A stretch of DNA of 64,000 nt from positions 1 to 64,000 of the forward strand of contig DF237239.1 of NCBI GenBank assembly GCA_000708835.1. Reading direction: 5' to 3'. The DNA comes from Klebsormidium nitens. Taxonomy: Eukaryota > Streptophyta > Klebsormidiophyceae > Klebsormidiales > Klebsormidiaceae. Shown piece by piece: positions 25,015 to 35,421 of this stretch. How positions within the stretch are numbered: position 1 is the stretch's first letter; each line of letters begins with the position of its first letter. A model generated the notes under the pieces. That model ran no database searches. It was not told the DNA's origin and saw nothing but the letters and a program-made list of their open reading frames with translations. The position numbers were made by a program, and so were the translations under genes.

Positions 25015-26317
25015 TGTTGCCACGCAAACCACCACCAAATGACGTTCCTTGGAAAACCTCGTACCCTTGACACGTTGCAGGACATCCAACGTCGAACCCC
25101 TCCTGCACAGATGCGGGAGTCCCTGCTTGGAGCGGGATAAGATCAATTGGGAACGTTCCGGGCAGGAGGCGACTTGACAAACCTGCTCAGCCACACGCTG
25201 ATGGATGCACGCATCCCGACCTCACTCCAAAGATAGGAAGCTGCAGACTCTGCACACTACCTACCGCACAGATGTACAGGCTGCAGCTTGCCGAAACCTT
25301 CGGTAAAGGTACCTACCGTCGCTGCGAAGCTACCCATTGTGTATAGACTGTAAACAATCTTGGGACAAAATAGCGGTACGGTACCGTGCACTCCCTTATG
25401 GGCAATGCCGCATTGCCCAATTTGTGCAGATTTGAAAGATTTCAAGCTGCTTTTGGCGCGTTATTGAACCAATCAGAAATCGACGCCGATTTTGAAGCAC
25501 ACCCGTGCCGTACGATACTTTCAAACCATCGGACGGCCAGTGTGCTCGATGTTGAATGCAACAAATTGAACTTCTAGGCTTACTGGCACGTGGCAGTAGG
25601 CAGACTTCGAGAAGACGACCGTCCGGTCGCGCTAAGAATTGGGCGACTCAGGGCCGTTCATGGATGGCTTGGCGCATGCAGTGGAATAAAGGTACAAAGG
25701 GTTAGAGGAATAGAGGAAGCTCGTTTTTCTCGAGCTTTATAGTGCCCTTCGTTGCAACTTTGATATCGGGACGTCACGGCTGCCCAATGGCCCATCAACA
25801 AAGAAACATATGTCGTGAGCGTGCGGGTTTTCGAGGGCACAATAGTGCTGTTGATTGTGGAGCCACCCGGGCGTCACGGCCGCATTGCACCCGAAGCATT
25901 AGCTTCTATGCAGGATAGGCAAAGGCCACGTGAGAGAAGAACCCCGGTGCTAGCACATTCTCTATAACGATTCTGAGCGGATAAGCACTTTAAAGAGCTT
26001 CCAACATGCCGTCGTTTCTTCGGTTGTTGCACTTTGTTGGTGCGATGCTAGTCACTTCGATTGACCATTTGACTATACTAAGTACTAGTACCTTATCTCC
26101 GCGCCCTTGAATGCTTCGAACGTCCAACTGAATGCTCGAATGCACTTCCATCGGAGCGGTATGACACAAATGAGTGTATCATTCAATCAGATGAAAAGGC
26201 TCCGAAAATCAATCAGGGGTGGATGTTCTTAGATGAAAGCGGTACTTTGTGGAGTATCGTATGAATGATATCGACAGTAGAACGACTCAGAAGTTGTGAC
26301 ATTATTGCAGGATCCTT
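25015..26317. other. Intergenic region with G-boxes upstream of the F-box gene
   Basis: Two perfect CACGTG G-boxes lie at 25587-25592 and 25927-25932, within about 1 kb upstream of the F-box gene start, and may regulate it. The right edge adjoins the 3' end of the FAM161-like gene. I see no gene here apart from a possible N-terminal extension of the F-box frame up to 25194. Confidence 0.45.
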
Positions 26318-29300
26318 TCAGCAGTCGAGGATCTCGTCCAAGGAGAACGGCAGCCCGTTGTCCATCAGGGCTTGCTCGACGATCTCACGCGCACGCTCTT
26401 CTTCCTGCTTCATCCTGGCCGTTCGATGCATATCGGACGACGGACCATCTAGTGAGAGGCCGTCCCACCCTCTCCACGTGCCCTTCTTTCGAGAGGCCCT
26501 GTACGAGCCCGACTTGCTCAGCCTGCTGCTGTTTTGCCGCTGGAACGACTCCCACAGGGCTTTTCGCCGCTGGTCTTCTTTCTTTCGTTGCTCGGCCTTC
26601 CGCTTTTCCTTCTCCTCCCGGTTGTCGTACAAGCCTACACGAGTCAAAGGCGAGTGAGATTTGGTCGAAACAGTTTACTTCCGTAATGGTAGCCAAATTG
26701 CTCTGGATTTCCCAGATCAAAGACGTCTGTTATGTCACCAGCTTTCCTCCGAAAGAGATGCAAACCGTAAGAGACCCGTCGCGCAGGACCATGGCTTCTC
26801 AAAGGGCTTACATAGTTTCCGGTGTTGACGCCTTTTTGCTATGTTTCACAAAAGCATAACCACTTTTTATGCTCTTGCCGCCTCGAAAGGCCAGTGCTTG
26901 ACTCGACGGCTCACCTTGCTCCATTTCTTCCTTGACCTTGAGCTCCTTTAGTTTTACAGCCAGTGTTTTGGCTGGGGCGAACGCCGGCGGCTCAAATGCC
27001 GGGGGAGGGGTCGGATGGGTCTGCAGACAAGAAACAATAACAAAACTAAGTGCTGAGCTTCCCATTTTGGAAACAGGGGTTTCGTTGGAGATCAGAGCAG
27101 GATGCTTTAGCAATCAAATCTACCTACGGTACTGTTTGAGCCTCGTAAAATGTGAATCTCAAAGTTTTTTCATTCTCCGTTGAAAGGAGGTGACGCGAGA
27201 TTTTCTTCTTGCACTTCCAACGAGTATCGTAGCTCTCAGCTTCAGGGGCGAATTGAAAACAAACCAGTCGGGATCCAGTACCAACTTTGGCAAGGTCCAT
27301 CCGTTCATCCATCCAGCGAAAACTTTGCGGCGACCCGTTAGCCGGCCCCACCTTTGTTCTGGGCGCCATGAAGGGCCACCGCTGCTCCGGCAGCCGCTCC
27401 TCGTCCTGGTCAATGTCCCGGGCGATCTTCTCCTTTTTCCGGGCGGACAAGCTGGGCTTCTCGTAGAAGCTAAACGCCTCGGACTTGGTGACCGGTAGCT
27501 CCGCGCGTGCGCGCTCGAGGGACGCCTTGAAGCGCCGCTGGAGGTTCTCGAAGTCGGGAACGGCTCTGCGCGGAAAGCAGAAAGTCGTGTCATCAACTTT
27601 TCCAACAGAAAGGAGGGTCTGTACCAGAAACCTTTCAAATCCACTCCTGTCTGAAGGAACAGAGTCCGTGCGCCAGCTTTGAAATGTTTGGGGACCACCT
27701 GAATATCCTATTTCAATTGCACGCAATCAGTAAAGGAGAAGCTTTTGCCTTCTTCTTTTCCGCATCGACGACCAGCATGCAAGTCCAAAACAAATGTTAG
27801 ATCACCGGAAGTTGTTTCTGAGCAAGAAAGAGATGCCGAAAGACGTCACTGCATGTACACCTTGAAGGAGTCAATGTTCGCGTCGTTAAAACGAATGCGC
27901 GACTCACGTCTTCACACGTGGTCTGAAGCTGGCTTCCTCCTCAATGAAGAGCTTGGGCGGCGGCGCGGTTTGTTTGCCCTTCTCGTGCATTTCCATGCGG
28001 GGCGGCAGTCGCGAGTTCTTCAGCTCTTCCAATGCGCGCCGCTTGCGTAGCTCTTTTCTGGCCCCCATCTCTTTCATCAAAGAGTCAAACCTGGAGCAGG
28101 TAACAGAGTAGCGTCAAGAAGACGTTAAGGGGCGGCTTGAAGTCATGAATAAAATTAGTCCATCGGAAGCGCCTTCAGGTATCACGAAGAGTTTGTACCT
28201 GGTGGGACACAGCCAGTTTTCCTCAAAGAAACATTGGCGGGGAGAAATGATTGAGGTTCCAGGTATTGGAAGGTTGCAGACATAGAACTTTTACAAAGAT
28301 AATTATATTACAGACGCGCTTCAATACGCGCAGTCTAGTCTTACATGGGCGCTAAGTCCGTTGCGCCTGGTGTGAGTAGCCTTCTCCGATTCCAACTGAC
28401 AGCAAACTTTGGCAGAATATTGGCTAGAACAGCTGCTCGAAGGCATCCAGTAACCCGCTGATCAAAGGCACGAGTCTGTCCGGAAGTGGCAGCTTCGGAG
28501 AATTGCATCCAAGGACTATTGTCATACCATCGAGCTGGCTTCTCTATTTGGCGAGCACTCACTTCTTTTCCTTGACCGCCGCGGGTACCGGGTTGGCTTT
28601 GAAGGCGGGCCCCCGCTGCTTGGCAGCCTCAAGATCGGCGGACTGCGCGAGGCCACGTGTACGGCTGAGCGTGTCTCGATTATAGAAGCTGAAGGGCTTC
28701 TCCCTCGACCGCATCAGCTCCAGCGATTGCGTGTGCACCTCCTGCAATAGCGTATCAGCGGCAAATCATTGCCAAGCCAACGAGGGCGTGCAGGGCTGCT
28801 GTCATGTCCGAAGGCAAGTTTCTATAGGGTACATTTTGTGATCACAGACGTCAAGAACAGCTCAGGGGAAGGCGAAGAGAGAACATCGGAAGAAAAGTCG
28901 GGTGAGGGGAACAGACCTAGAGAGATGGTCTGTGCATCTGTTCCGGAAACGCGCAGCAAGATGACGCTCGATTGCAGAAAGCTGATCTTGTTGTGTCGCA
29001 CTAATGCAATAAGAATCGAAACGCTCGTTCCGGTTGTCCTCCGTTTCTTACCCGCCTCCTCTTCTCTCTGGCCGCCGTCAGCTTGACGTAACGGGGGAGC
29101 ACGGTCGACCGGGGAAGTGGGTTGGCCTTGAAGTGGTTCTTGGTTAGGTACCAGTCTACCTCGTCTTTGAGAGCGAGATCCTGGAAGCGGAAAAACCCTT
29201 GTGAGGCAAAGCGAAAGGCTGCTCCAACTCCTGGAGGCTTTTCGCAATGATTCTTAATAGCTCGCCCTTTACGTGGTAACTCGTCAGGAGCATTTGACTC

Positions 29301-31381
29301 GTTGCTGCAAGAGGTGATCAAATCCCGATGACGTCACCGACGGAATCGGAGCCGGCAATCTGCAGCAGAACGTGCACAGCAGGCAACGACTTTGATTCAA
29401 GATTCTAGTCTGAGCGTCCAACTGGCGCCACTTTGACGGCGCCAGTCTCTCATCCCCAAAGCTCGAAGCCCACCTGCGCTGTGCGCTTCTCCGCGATGCT
29501 CCTCTCCCGCAACCGTTCCCTCTCATCGAATCTGAATGGCTGGGGAACCGTCGCCCCACGAGGTACCCCCAAGTACCTCACACAGTTTCTGTGACAGCTG
29601 TGCTCCGTCGCCAGCTGGTACGGCCCTTTCACCCCCCCCGGAAACGTCACTCTTTCAACCCCACCGGAATATGTCACTCTCTCGACTCCCCTTGAAAAGC
29701 TCCGTTCGCTGGCTCCCCCTTCTGAGGCTCTCGGGCTGTCCTCCTGCCATGGGCGCCCGATTGTCCGTGCGGATCTGGGCCGCTGTTGGGGGGCAGTCCC
29801 GTTCAAATACGCGCCCCTCCGCTCCATAGCGTATGCCGTATGGTGGTCGCCTTCGCCGTCGGAGTAGTAGTTCGGCTCCAGGAGCTGCCCCGGGTCGTCG
29901 TCATAAGCGCTGCTGTCGTATAGTCGGTCAGCGCCCCCACGCGGCCGGCTCCGCTCCGCCCAACGAGGCGACTCGTCCTCTCCGGAATCGCTGACGTCAC
30001 TGGCTGATGACCGGCTGTCGTCAGCTTGACCCCGGTATGGATCTTCTGCCTTTTCGCCCGACTTTCCCCACTTGTTTGCTTCCTTTCCCCCACTCTTTCT
30101 ATGCCTGCTTTTCACAGGTGCTTCTCCCCTCTGGCTGCCAGAATCCACGTCAGCAATGACGTCAGCATCCGTTCCGCCCCTCATCCCCGGCCCCGCCACG
30201 TGTTCCCAGACTCCGGTCTTCCAAGAGGACCCCCTTTGCTCCGCCTCTCTTGTTTTCCTCTCGACCCCCCTTCCATTTCGGTTTCCTAAGTCGCATTCCT
30301 CTTCACTGTCGGACCTTCCGCGTCTCCTCATGTCTCGAGCGCCGTTTACGGGACCACACCTCCCTTGTGAACGTCCATCCTCATAGGAACCTCTTTCGAA
30401 GTTCTTTCTCCTGCTCGTACTCGGAACCGCTTCTTCGGCACTCCCTCTCTCGCCCCCTCGAGATGCCCTTCGTCCAGAGCCTTCGTTCAACTTAGTCCTA
30501 TCATCCCCCTCAGTTTCTTCGCCACCCGAATCCCCTTCCCGTTCTTCGACAATTGGGCTGTTGGCATCCCAACCCGGCGCAATCCCCAGCGCTCGCCTGT
30601 AATCTTCCTCCCTCACAGAAAGCTCGGGCCACGCGTGTCTCAAGTCTTCACCTCGAGTTTCTTCTATCGCCAGTTCTGCTGCTTCATCTGATCCCTGTTC
30701 CTCCCCCGATCTAGTAACCGCATTCGCAGAGGCAGCGGTCCTCCGAGCTATTCGATCGTGCCGCTGTGCAACGTCTTCTACGCTCTCTTTGCTGGGCATC
30801 GGTTTCTCTCTTTTGACGCTCTCGTCTTTCCGAACCACCGCGCCGTAAGGCAGCTGCCAGCGCGGTCTCGGGGAGCTACCCCTCGACGCTTCCGCGTCGC
30901 TGGTTCCACCTTCTCGATGTTCTTTCTCTCTCAATCCCACATCAAGCTCTCCCTCGTTTCTCGTCCGTTCTTCCAGCACGCTCCGTGTTCCCTCCTGCTC
31001 ACTTTGCTTCTCCGGAGAGGCCACTTTGGCAGCCCTGAACACTCCATCCGTTCTATCCATCTCAGCCACTTGTCCCTCGGCCTCTTCGTGCAGGTTTCTC
31101 ACGCCCCCCCCTCCGCCCCTGCCTTCCAGCTCCCCCCGAAGCGAGACCAGCATCCGCTCCAATCTCTGGACGTACGAATCCGACGTCTGGTTGGGGCTGA
31201 GGGGGCCTCGAATGCTCGCGAGCAGCGCGCGCGCCCTCGGGCTCTCGGACGCGCGCTCGGCGCCGGACGAGTCGAGCTCCTCCTGTTCTCTCAGCCAGTC
31301 AGCGACGGGCAGCGGGCGCTGAGCGGCGGAGCTCTGGACATGTTGGCCCAGCCTAGTTCTCCTCTCCTTCTCACTCTGCAT
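26318..31381 (-). CDS. FAM161-like (UPF0564) centriolar/ciliary protein
   Basis: FAM161 proteins are microtubule-binding parts of the centriole inner scaffold and basal body. Exons keep phase: 29474-31381, 29052-29180, 28563-28741, 27908-28090, 27352-27565, 26915-27020 and 26318-26634, about 1011 residues. Family-like signatures: FKANPLPRSTVLPRYV, then FKANPVPAAVKEKK, then RLPPRMEMHEKG and SFRPRV, in Lys/Arg/Glu-rich predicted coiled coil. The first exon (about 636 residues) is disordered, Glu/Arg/Ser/Gly-rich, with little homology to expect. The start at 31381 (MQSEKERRTRLGQH) is the first ATG in an exon that is also open upstream; a CAG acceptor overlaps it, so an upstream coding exon is possible. 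The C-terminus ends LPFSLDEILDC. The family assignment rests on the repeated F-x-A-N-P-x-P pattern and charge pattern; confirmation by profile search would be useful. Confidence 0.7.
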
Positions 31382-32373
31382 AAGGGAACAGCTGGACAGC
31401 TGAGGACGAAAGCAGATGCGTTCGGACGTTTGACGTGCGTGTGCGGAGCTTCATGTGCGTACACACCTTTGCTGGAACGAAAGGGAACGCAAGCGACCAC
31501 ACTCAAGGATGTAGACCCTCGTTTCATGTGGATAAACACAGGAGATCGAGGAGATGCATCGAGCTTTCAAGATCGGGAGGCAAGTTGGACGTAAGATTGA
31601 TATCATGTGAGCGGAAGAGAATAAGATGTGCACTGAAGATCTATTGATTGCGCCTTCTTGAGTGGGAAAGCTACGGTTAAGTGATGCCGACCAACCTGCT
31701 GGCGGTCTTGTCTGGCTTCACAACAGACTTTTCTCTGCGGACTATAAGCTTTAGTTGAAAGCTTTGAAACCTCTGGATAAGCGGTTCCCTTCAACATCTC
31801 TTTCCCATTATAGGCACGGCACTGTAGGTAGCAACAAGCGAAATCAAGAAGCCAGTCTTGAAAAGATACCTGGTTTGCTCCTCTTGCCGATTGTGGGCGG
31901 AACCATTCCGAGGCCTCGACACGGACGCCCGTTGTGGGGCGGGCGGAAAGTGGGCGCTCGTGCAGACTCCTCACTGACGAGACATTAAAAGGTGACGTGT
32001 CAGCAGCTGATCAGCGAAGAGAGTGAATACGAGCCTGAAAGACTTTTGTCAGAAGGTCCATCAAGTCAGCGACATATGCTGCATGGAATCGCTGCTATGT
32101 AGACTCTCCTTACGTCCATCTCACTGAGCCAGAGGATCAAAGATCAAATCACTGACAGCTAACAAAGTTTCCGGAGGCAAAGCAGAAGCGTTCTGACATC
32201 TTCATCAGGTTGGCTCCAGCAATAAGCAATATGGAGGGAATTCAGCAGAAGCCCAATCAAGCTTCTTCCTCTTTATCGAAATATTAAACGCACTAACGTA
32301 AGCGCAACACACCACTGGCTACACACACAATTGTCCAATCATGCTGACTTCCTCTCAAAATGGCGAAGGGAAA

Positions 32374-33156
32374 CTAAACGAGCTCGCAGCCCAGCTCACC
32401 GGACTTCTCATCCCACACACTGCTTGCTCGCGAGAACCCCCCAGTCTGGCCTGCCACTTTTCGCTGCACCTTCTTCTTTGGCTGGTGCGGATATCGGGGC
32501 GGTGGGGGCACCGCTCGCTCCAGCGCCTCGTCAGCAAAGCTGAACTCCTTCGCCTTTACTGCAACCACCCCTTTCTTCTGGGGGGGTCCAAGTAGCCTCG
32601 AGCTGACCTCCCCTAGAACGTGGATGTTCTCCTGATCCTCTAATGGGGCGCTGGGGACGCTGCTCAGGTCCAGACTGGGCCGCCGCGCATTCCCGTTTCC
32701 GTTTCCGCTTCCGTTTCTGGTTCCGTTCCCGGACGACCGCCGCCGGACTTCTCGTACTTTGAACACTTGGGTGCCCCAGACCTGGTATGCTTCGTCTTCT
32801 TCTACCTCTGCTGTTGGCCCCTCCGGAATGACCTGGGGCTTACTCGTCACAACCGTTACAGAGTCAGCCGTTGGTGCGCTTTCCCCGTCTTCTTCTGCCG
32901 TGCCCCTTCTCTTCTCGGCGCTCTGTTTCTGGGCTCTGACTTGCCGCGCCACCGCTGCGCTCGGCCGAGGGGCCTTCTTTCCCACGTACCGCTGCATTGC
33001 TCTCACGGCGGCCGTTCCGGTCGGTGCCGAGGAAGTAACGGCAGTCTTTCGCCCCGACTGAGAGCGCTCCTGAGCCACGTGATGGACCTGGAAGACGTCA
33101 GCATTGCTCACTTCAGGGCCGCCAGGCTGCCTAAGGCTCCTCACAGACCCTTCCAT
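32374..33156 (-). CDS. Disordered basic protein, or 5' exon of the FAM161-like gene
   Basis: An open frame of 260 residues from ATG at 33156. It is basic and low-complexity: Ser/Thr/Ala-rich N-terminus, an Asn-Gly repeat tract (GNGTRNGSGNGNGN) encoded by a CCGTTT-type minisatellite, and Pro/Lys-rich C-terminus (PPPPRYPHQPKKKVQ). A strong splice donor (gtgagc) after Lys-Ser near 32395 would make it an exon rather than a complete gene. It would leave phase 1, and I find no phase-1 acceptor next to the FAM161-like exon at 31381. A further exon in 31400-32390 would be needed to join them. Its composition and strand fit the N-terminal part of the same gene. No domain is recognised. Confidence 0.45.
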   Translation of the reverse strand: MEGSVRSLRQPGGPEVSNADVFQVHHVAQERSQSGRKTAVTSSAPTGTAAVRAMQRYVGKKAPRPSAAVARQVRAQKQSAEKRRGTAEEDGESAPTADSVTVVTSKPQVIPEGPTAEVEEDEAYQVWGTQVFKVREVRRRSSGNGTRNGSGNGNGNARRPSLDLSSVPSAPLEDQENIHVLGEVSSRLLGPPQKKGVVAVKAKEFSFADEALERAVPPPPRYPHQPKKKVQRKVAGQTGGFSRASSVWDEKSGELGCELV

Positions 33157-34037
33157 GACTTGCTCTCAAAGAGGAAAGCTAGTCGGCTCCATTAACAAGC
33201 TTACTCTCTTTAGTGGGCTCCATTAACAAGCTTACTTTCGTTGCTCCGTGCACGGCAGCAGAGGCCCGTTCTCAAGAACTTTCTGCGTCTTGGGGACACA
33301 GTGTGTGTACGCCGGGATTGACGGGAGCCTATAAACTCGCCTTCCATATAATATCGAGAAGCTTCGCCAGAATACTTGTCAATGCAAGACGATCAAGGGC
33401 GGGCCGTCTGCATTCTGTTGTGGGAGTGCCGTTGGTCACAGCGCGGTAAAGAAGGGCTTGCTGTTCAACTCATGTTTGGAGTCTTGCGGCATTGGTCCGA
33501 CCTTGACACACTTGCAATGTTCGTACCTCAGGAACGTAATGCTGCGCAATCAGCACCAGCATGGAGTGTCAGGCTCATGTCTAGGCATTGTTTGAAGCCT
33601 CCGGCCAGTAATATTCTAGGATCAGTGACACGCACATTATGCATTATCGTACTATGGTCATCTCACGTTGCCATGAACATTGCGCGTTGCATGCCAATGT
33701 TCAACTGTCATAGAAGCATCAGCAGTCTCTTCTTCTGCTACCTTTCTCTCTGATGAACCTTTGATTGCACCGTATGGCTTCAAGAAGGGTCCGAGTTGAC
33801 ATACGGTAGGTTCAGTGACCATGAAATTCGCAACGACGGTAGCGTATGTAGCCTGTAGCCTGTAGGTCTGTAGACTCTAGCATCATTTCCGCGTTACCAA
33901 TAACAATTGGGTCACCTAGTGTCAACGGACCGACGGTCTGCAACTTGTGAACATCCAACCGATGCGCGCGCACCAGCGAGTATGAGGCAGCCACAGCCGT
34001 TCGATTAACCATCTAGTCCGTCGTCGGATGGCGAGAT
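33157..34037. other. Divergent intergenic region, left part
   Basis: This should carry the promoter of the minus-strand ORF starting at 33156. A 21-bp direct repeat (33185-33205 and 33216-33236) lies just upstream of that start codon. No gene or RNA is recognised. Confidence 0.5.
33185..33236. repeat. Direct repeat upstream of the ORF starting at 33156
   Basis: The 21-bp unit beginning GGCTCCATTAACAAGC occurs at 33185-33205 and again at 33216-33236, with a 31-bp period. It lies 30-80 bases upstream of the minus-strand ATG at 33156, so it falls in the leader or promoter. Confidence 0.85.
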
Positions 34038-34555
34038 GGTAGACCCTACGGGAGCACGACCTTTCGCGTGGAAAAATCACTCTATAAAATCTGGTCGCAC
34101 CGCAGACTGGCGACACTTCACAAAATCTCGGAAGATTGTGGGAAATCCAGTCTGTATTTCAGCCCTGTAAGGAAGGGTCGATTCCCCGGGCAAGCCATCT
34201 GGACCACAGCAGGACTGTTTCTGGCGTCCAGCCTGCCCGGTTCAGTGGCCTGTGCTTGCGATCCACCGGGGCAGAAGATAGGCGCCTCAAGTGCCCGGTT
34301 AAGGGGTGAGCCTAATGTCTCAACCGGGCAGTTGAAACGCTAGGAACAGCCCTTGTATAGTCTTTCTGCTTACCCGGGGAATCGGCCTATGCTTACAGGG
34401 CTGAAATACAGACTGGATTTCACGACAACCTTAGCAGATTCTGCGGAGTGTCGTCAGTCTGCGGTGCGACACAAAATTTGTAGAGTGAATTTTCGCGCGA
34501 CCGCGGGGACCGCGTCCGAGTCAATTTTGAAGGTCGTGCTCTTGTAGGGTCTACC
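34038..34555. mobile_element. Non-autonomous foldback transposon with 9-bp target duplication (Mutator-like MITE)
   Basis: The element starts GGTAGACCCTAC and ends GTAGGGTCTACC. Inverted similarity continues about 150-200 bp inward with short insertions; for example CCAGTCTGTATTTCAGCC on the left is matched by its complement on the right. It is flanked by a perfect direct repeat TGGCGAGAT at 34029-34037 and 34556-34564. Long terminal inverted repeats with a 9-bp duplication are typical of Mutator-like elements, mobilised in trans by a MULE transposase. The 518-bp element has no coding capacity. Its RNA could form a long hairpin and feed small-RNA pathways. Confidence 0.88.
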
Positions 34556-34564
34556 TGGCGAGAT

Positions 34565-35421
34565 CGCAGGTTCGGCGCATTTTCTTCTCTGAGTCTGACA
34601 TCAGAATGCGTGTAGTCGTGTCGTTTGATCTCCTGGCTAGAACAGGTCTGGAAAGCTGCTTCAACTACTCCAAAGCAAAAACATCAAAGTATTATAAAAG
34701 TCTCCAGGACCAGAGCGTGGATAAAGATCAAGTGATTCTGCTCAGCTTTAGCTCCAGAGCAATCTCTTAGATAGAGATTGCTCCCGAATATCGCTGGAGT
34801 ATATCTTGGAACTCCGCGTTTGTTCAGAGCCATTGTGTAATGAGCTCAGCTTCTTCATAGCTCCAGGTAATCCTCGAAAGCGGAGGGGCACCTCGCAGAT
34901 CAGCCCCGCAATCAAGTTTACTGCTCAGAGTGAGCCAACGTGAGTTCTAATAAAGCTGGCCTGCTTTGGTGACCATTTGAAAATCAATAATGCATCAGCA
35001 GTAACACCAACTTTGAATGCTAATTTGAGAGCGTCACCCATGAAATGATCAAACTTTTCCCCAGAAGTGCTCTTTCCACACAATTCACAAAGTATAAAGT
35101 TTATGGCCGCAGTTGCTGGTGTGGTGCACCCAGCATTACTAGCAACGTCTACATTGATTGTTTAAAAAGCTTGTCGGTCAATTTTTTACTGCGGGGTAAA
35201 AAAGAAGTCCTGGTTTGATGCCCAGGTGAAGATCATCAGTACTCGCTGGAAGTGGGTCTCTCACTTTTTGTACATTGCGAGTCTCCCCTCAAATTTCTGT
35301 CAGACAACCACCACAAGCGCTCTCTAGAAGCAGGTGGATATTTCAATCAGACGGAAAGTGTGTGCGTTAGTTCCTGGCAGCCAATCCTTTGTAAACTTTT
35401 TTTCAGGCCCCTCTTTCTCAA
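34565..35421. other. Intergenic region upstream of the PSD gene
   Basis: This AT-richer stretch should include the PSD promoter and leader. It holds a perfect 10-bp-stem hairpin at 34757-34783 and an orphan open frame at 34925-35158 on the minus strand, both listed under findings. A pyrimidine-rich tract followed by CAG at about 35394-35413 may be the acceptor of a leader intron just before the PSD start codon. Confidence 0.5.
34925..35158 (-). pseudogene. Orphan open frame without a start codon, possible gene relic
   Basis: About 77 codons are open on the minus strand, ending with TGA at 34925-34927. The peptide has protein-like composition (CELCGKSTSGEKFDHFMGD, then LIFKWSPKQASFIRTHVG) but no ATG at its upstream end, and a stop lies just upstream. 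Its base composition is more AT-rich than the neighbouring exons. I do not recognise the family. It may be a decayed gene or element fragment, or chance. Confidence 0.2.

Noticed and set aside
30758-31594. A 278-codon plus-strand open frame
   Set aside because: It is antisense to the first exon of the FAM161-like gene and has no domain.
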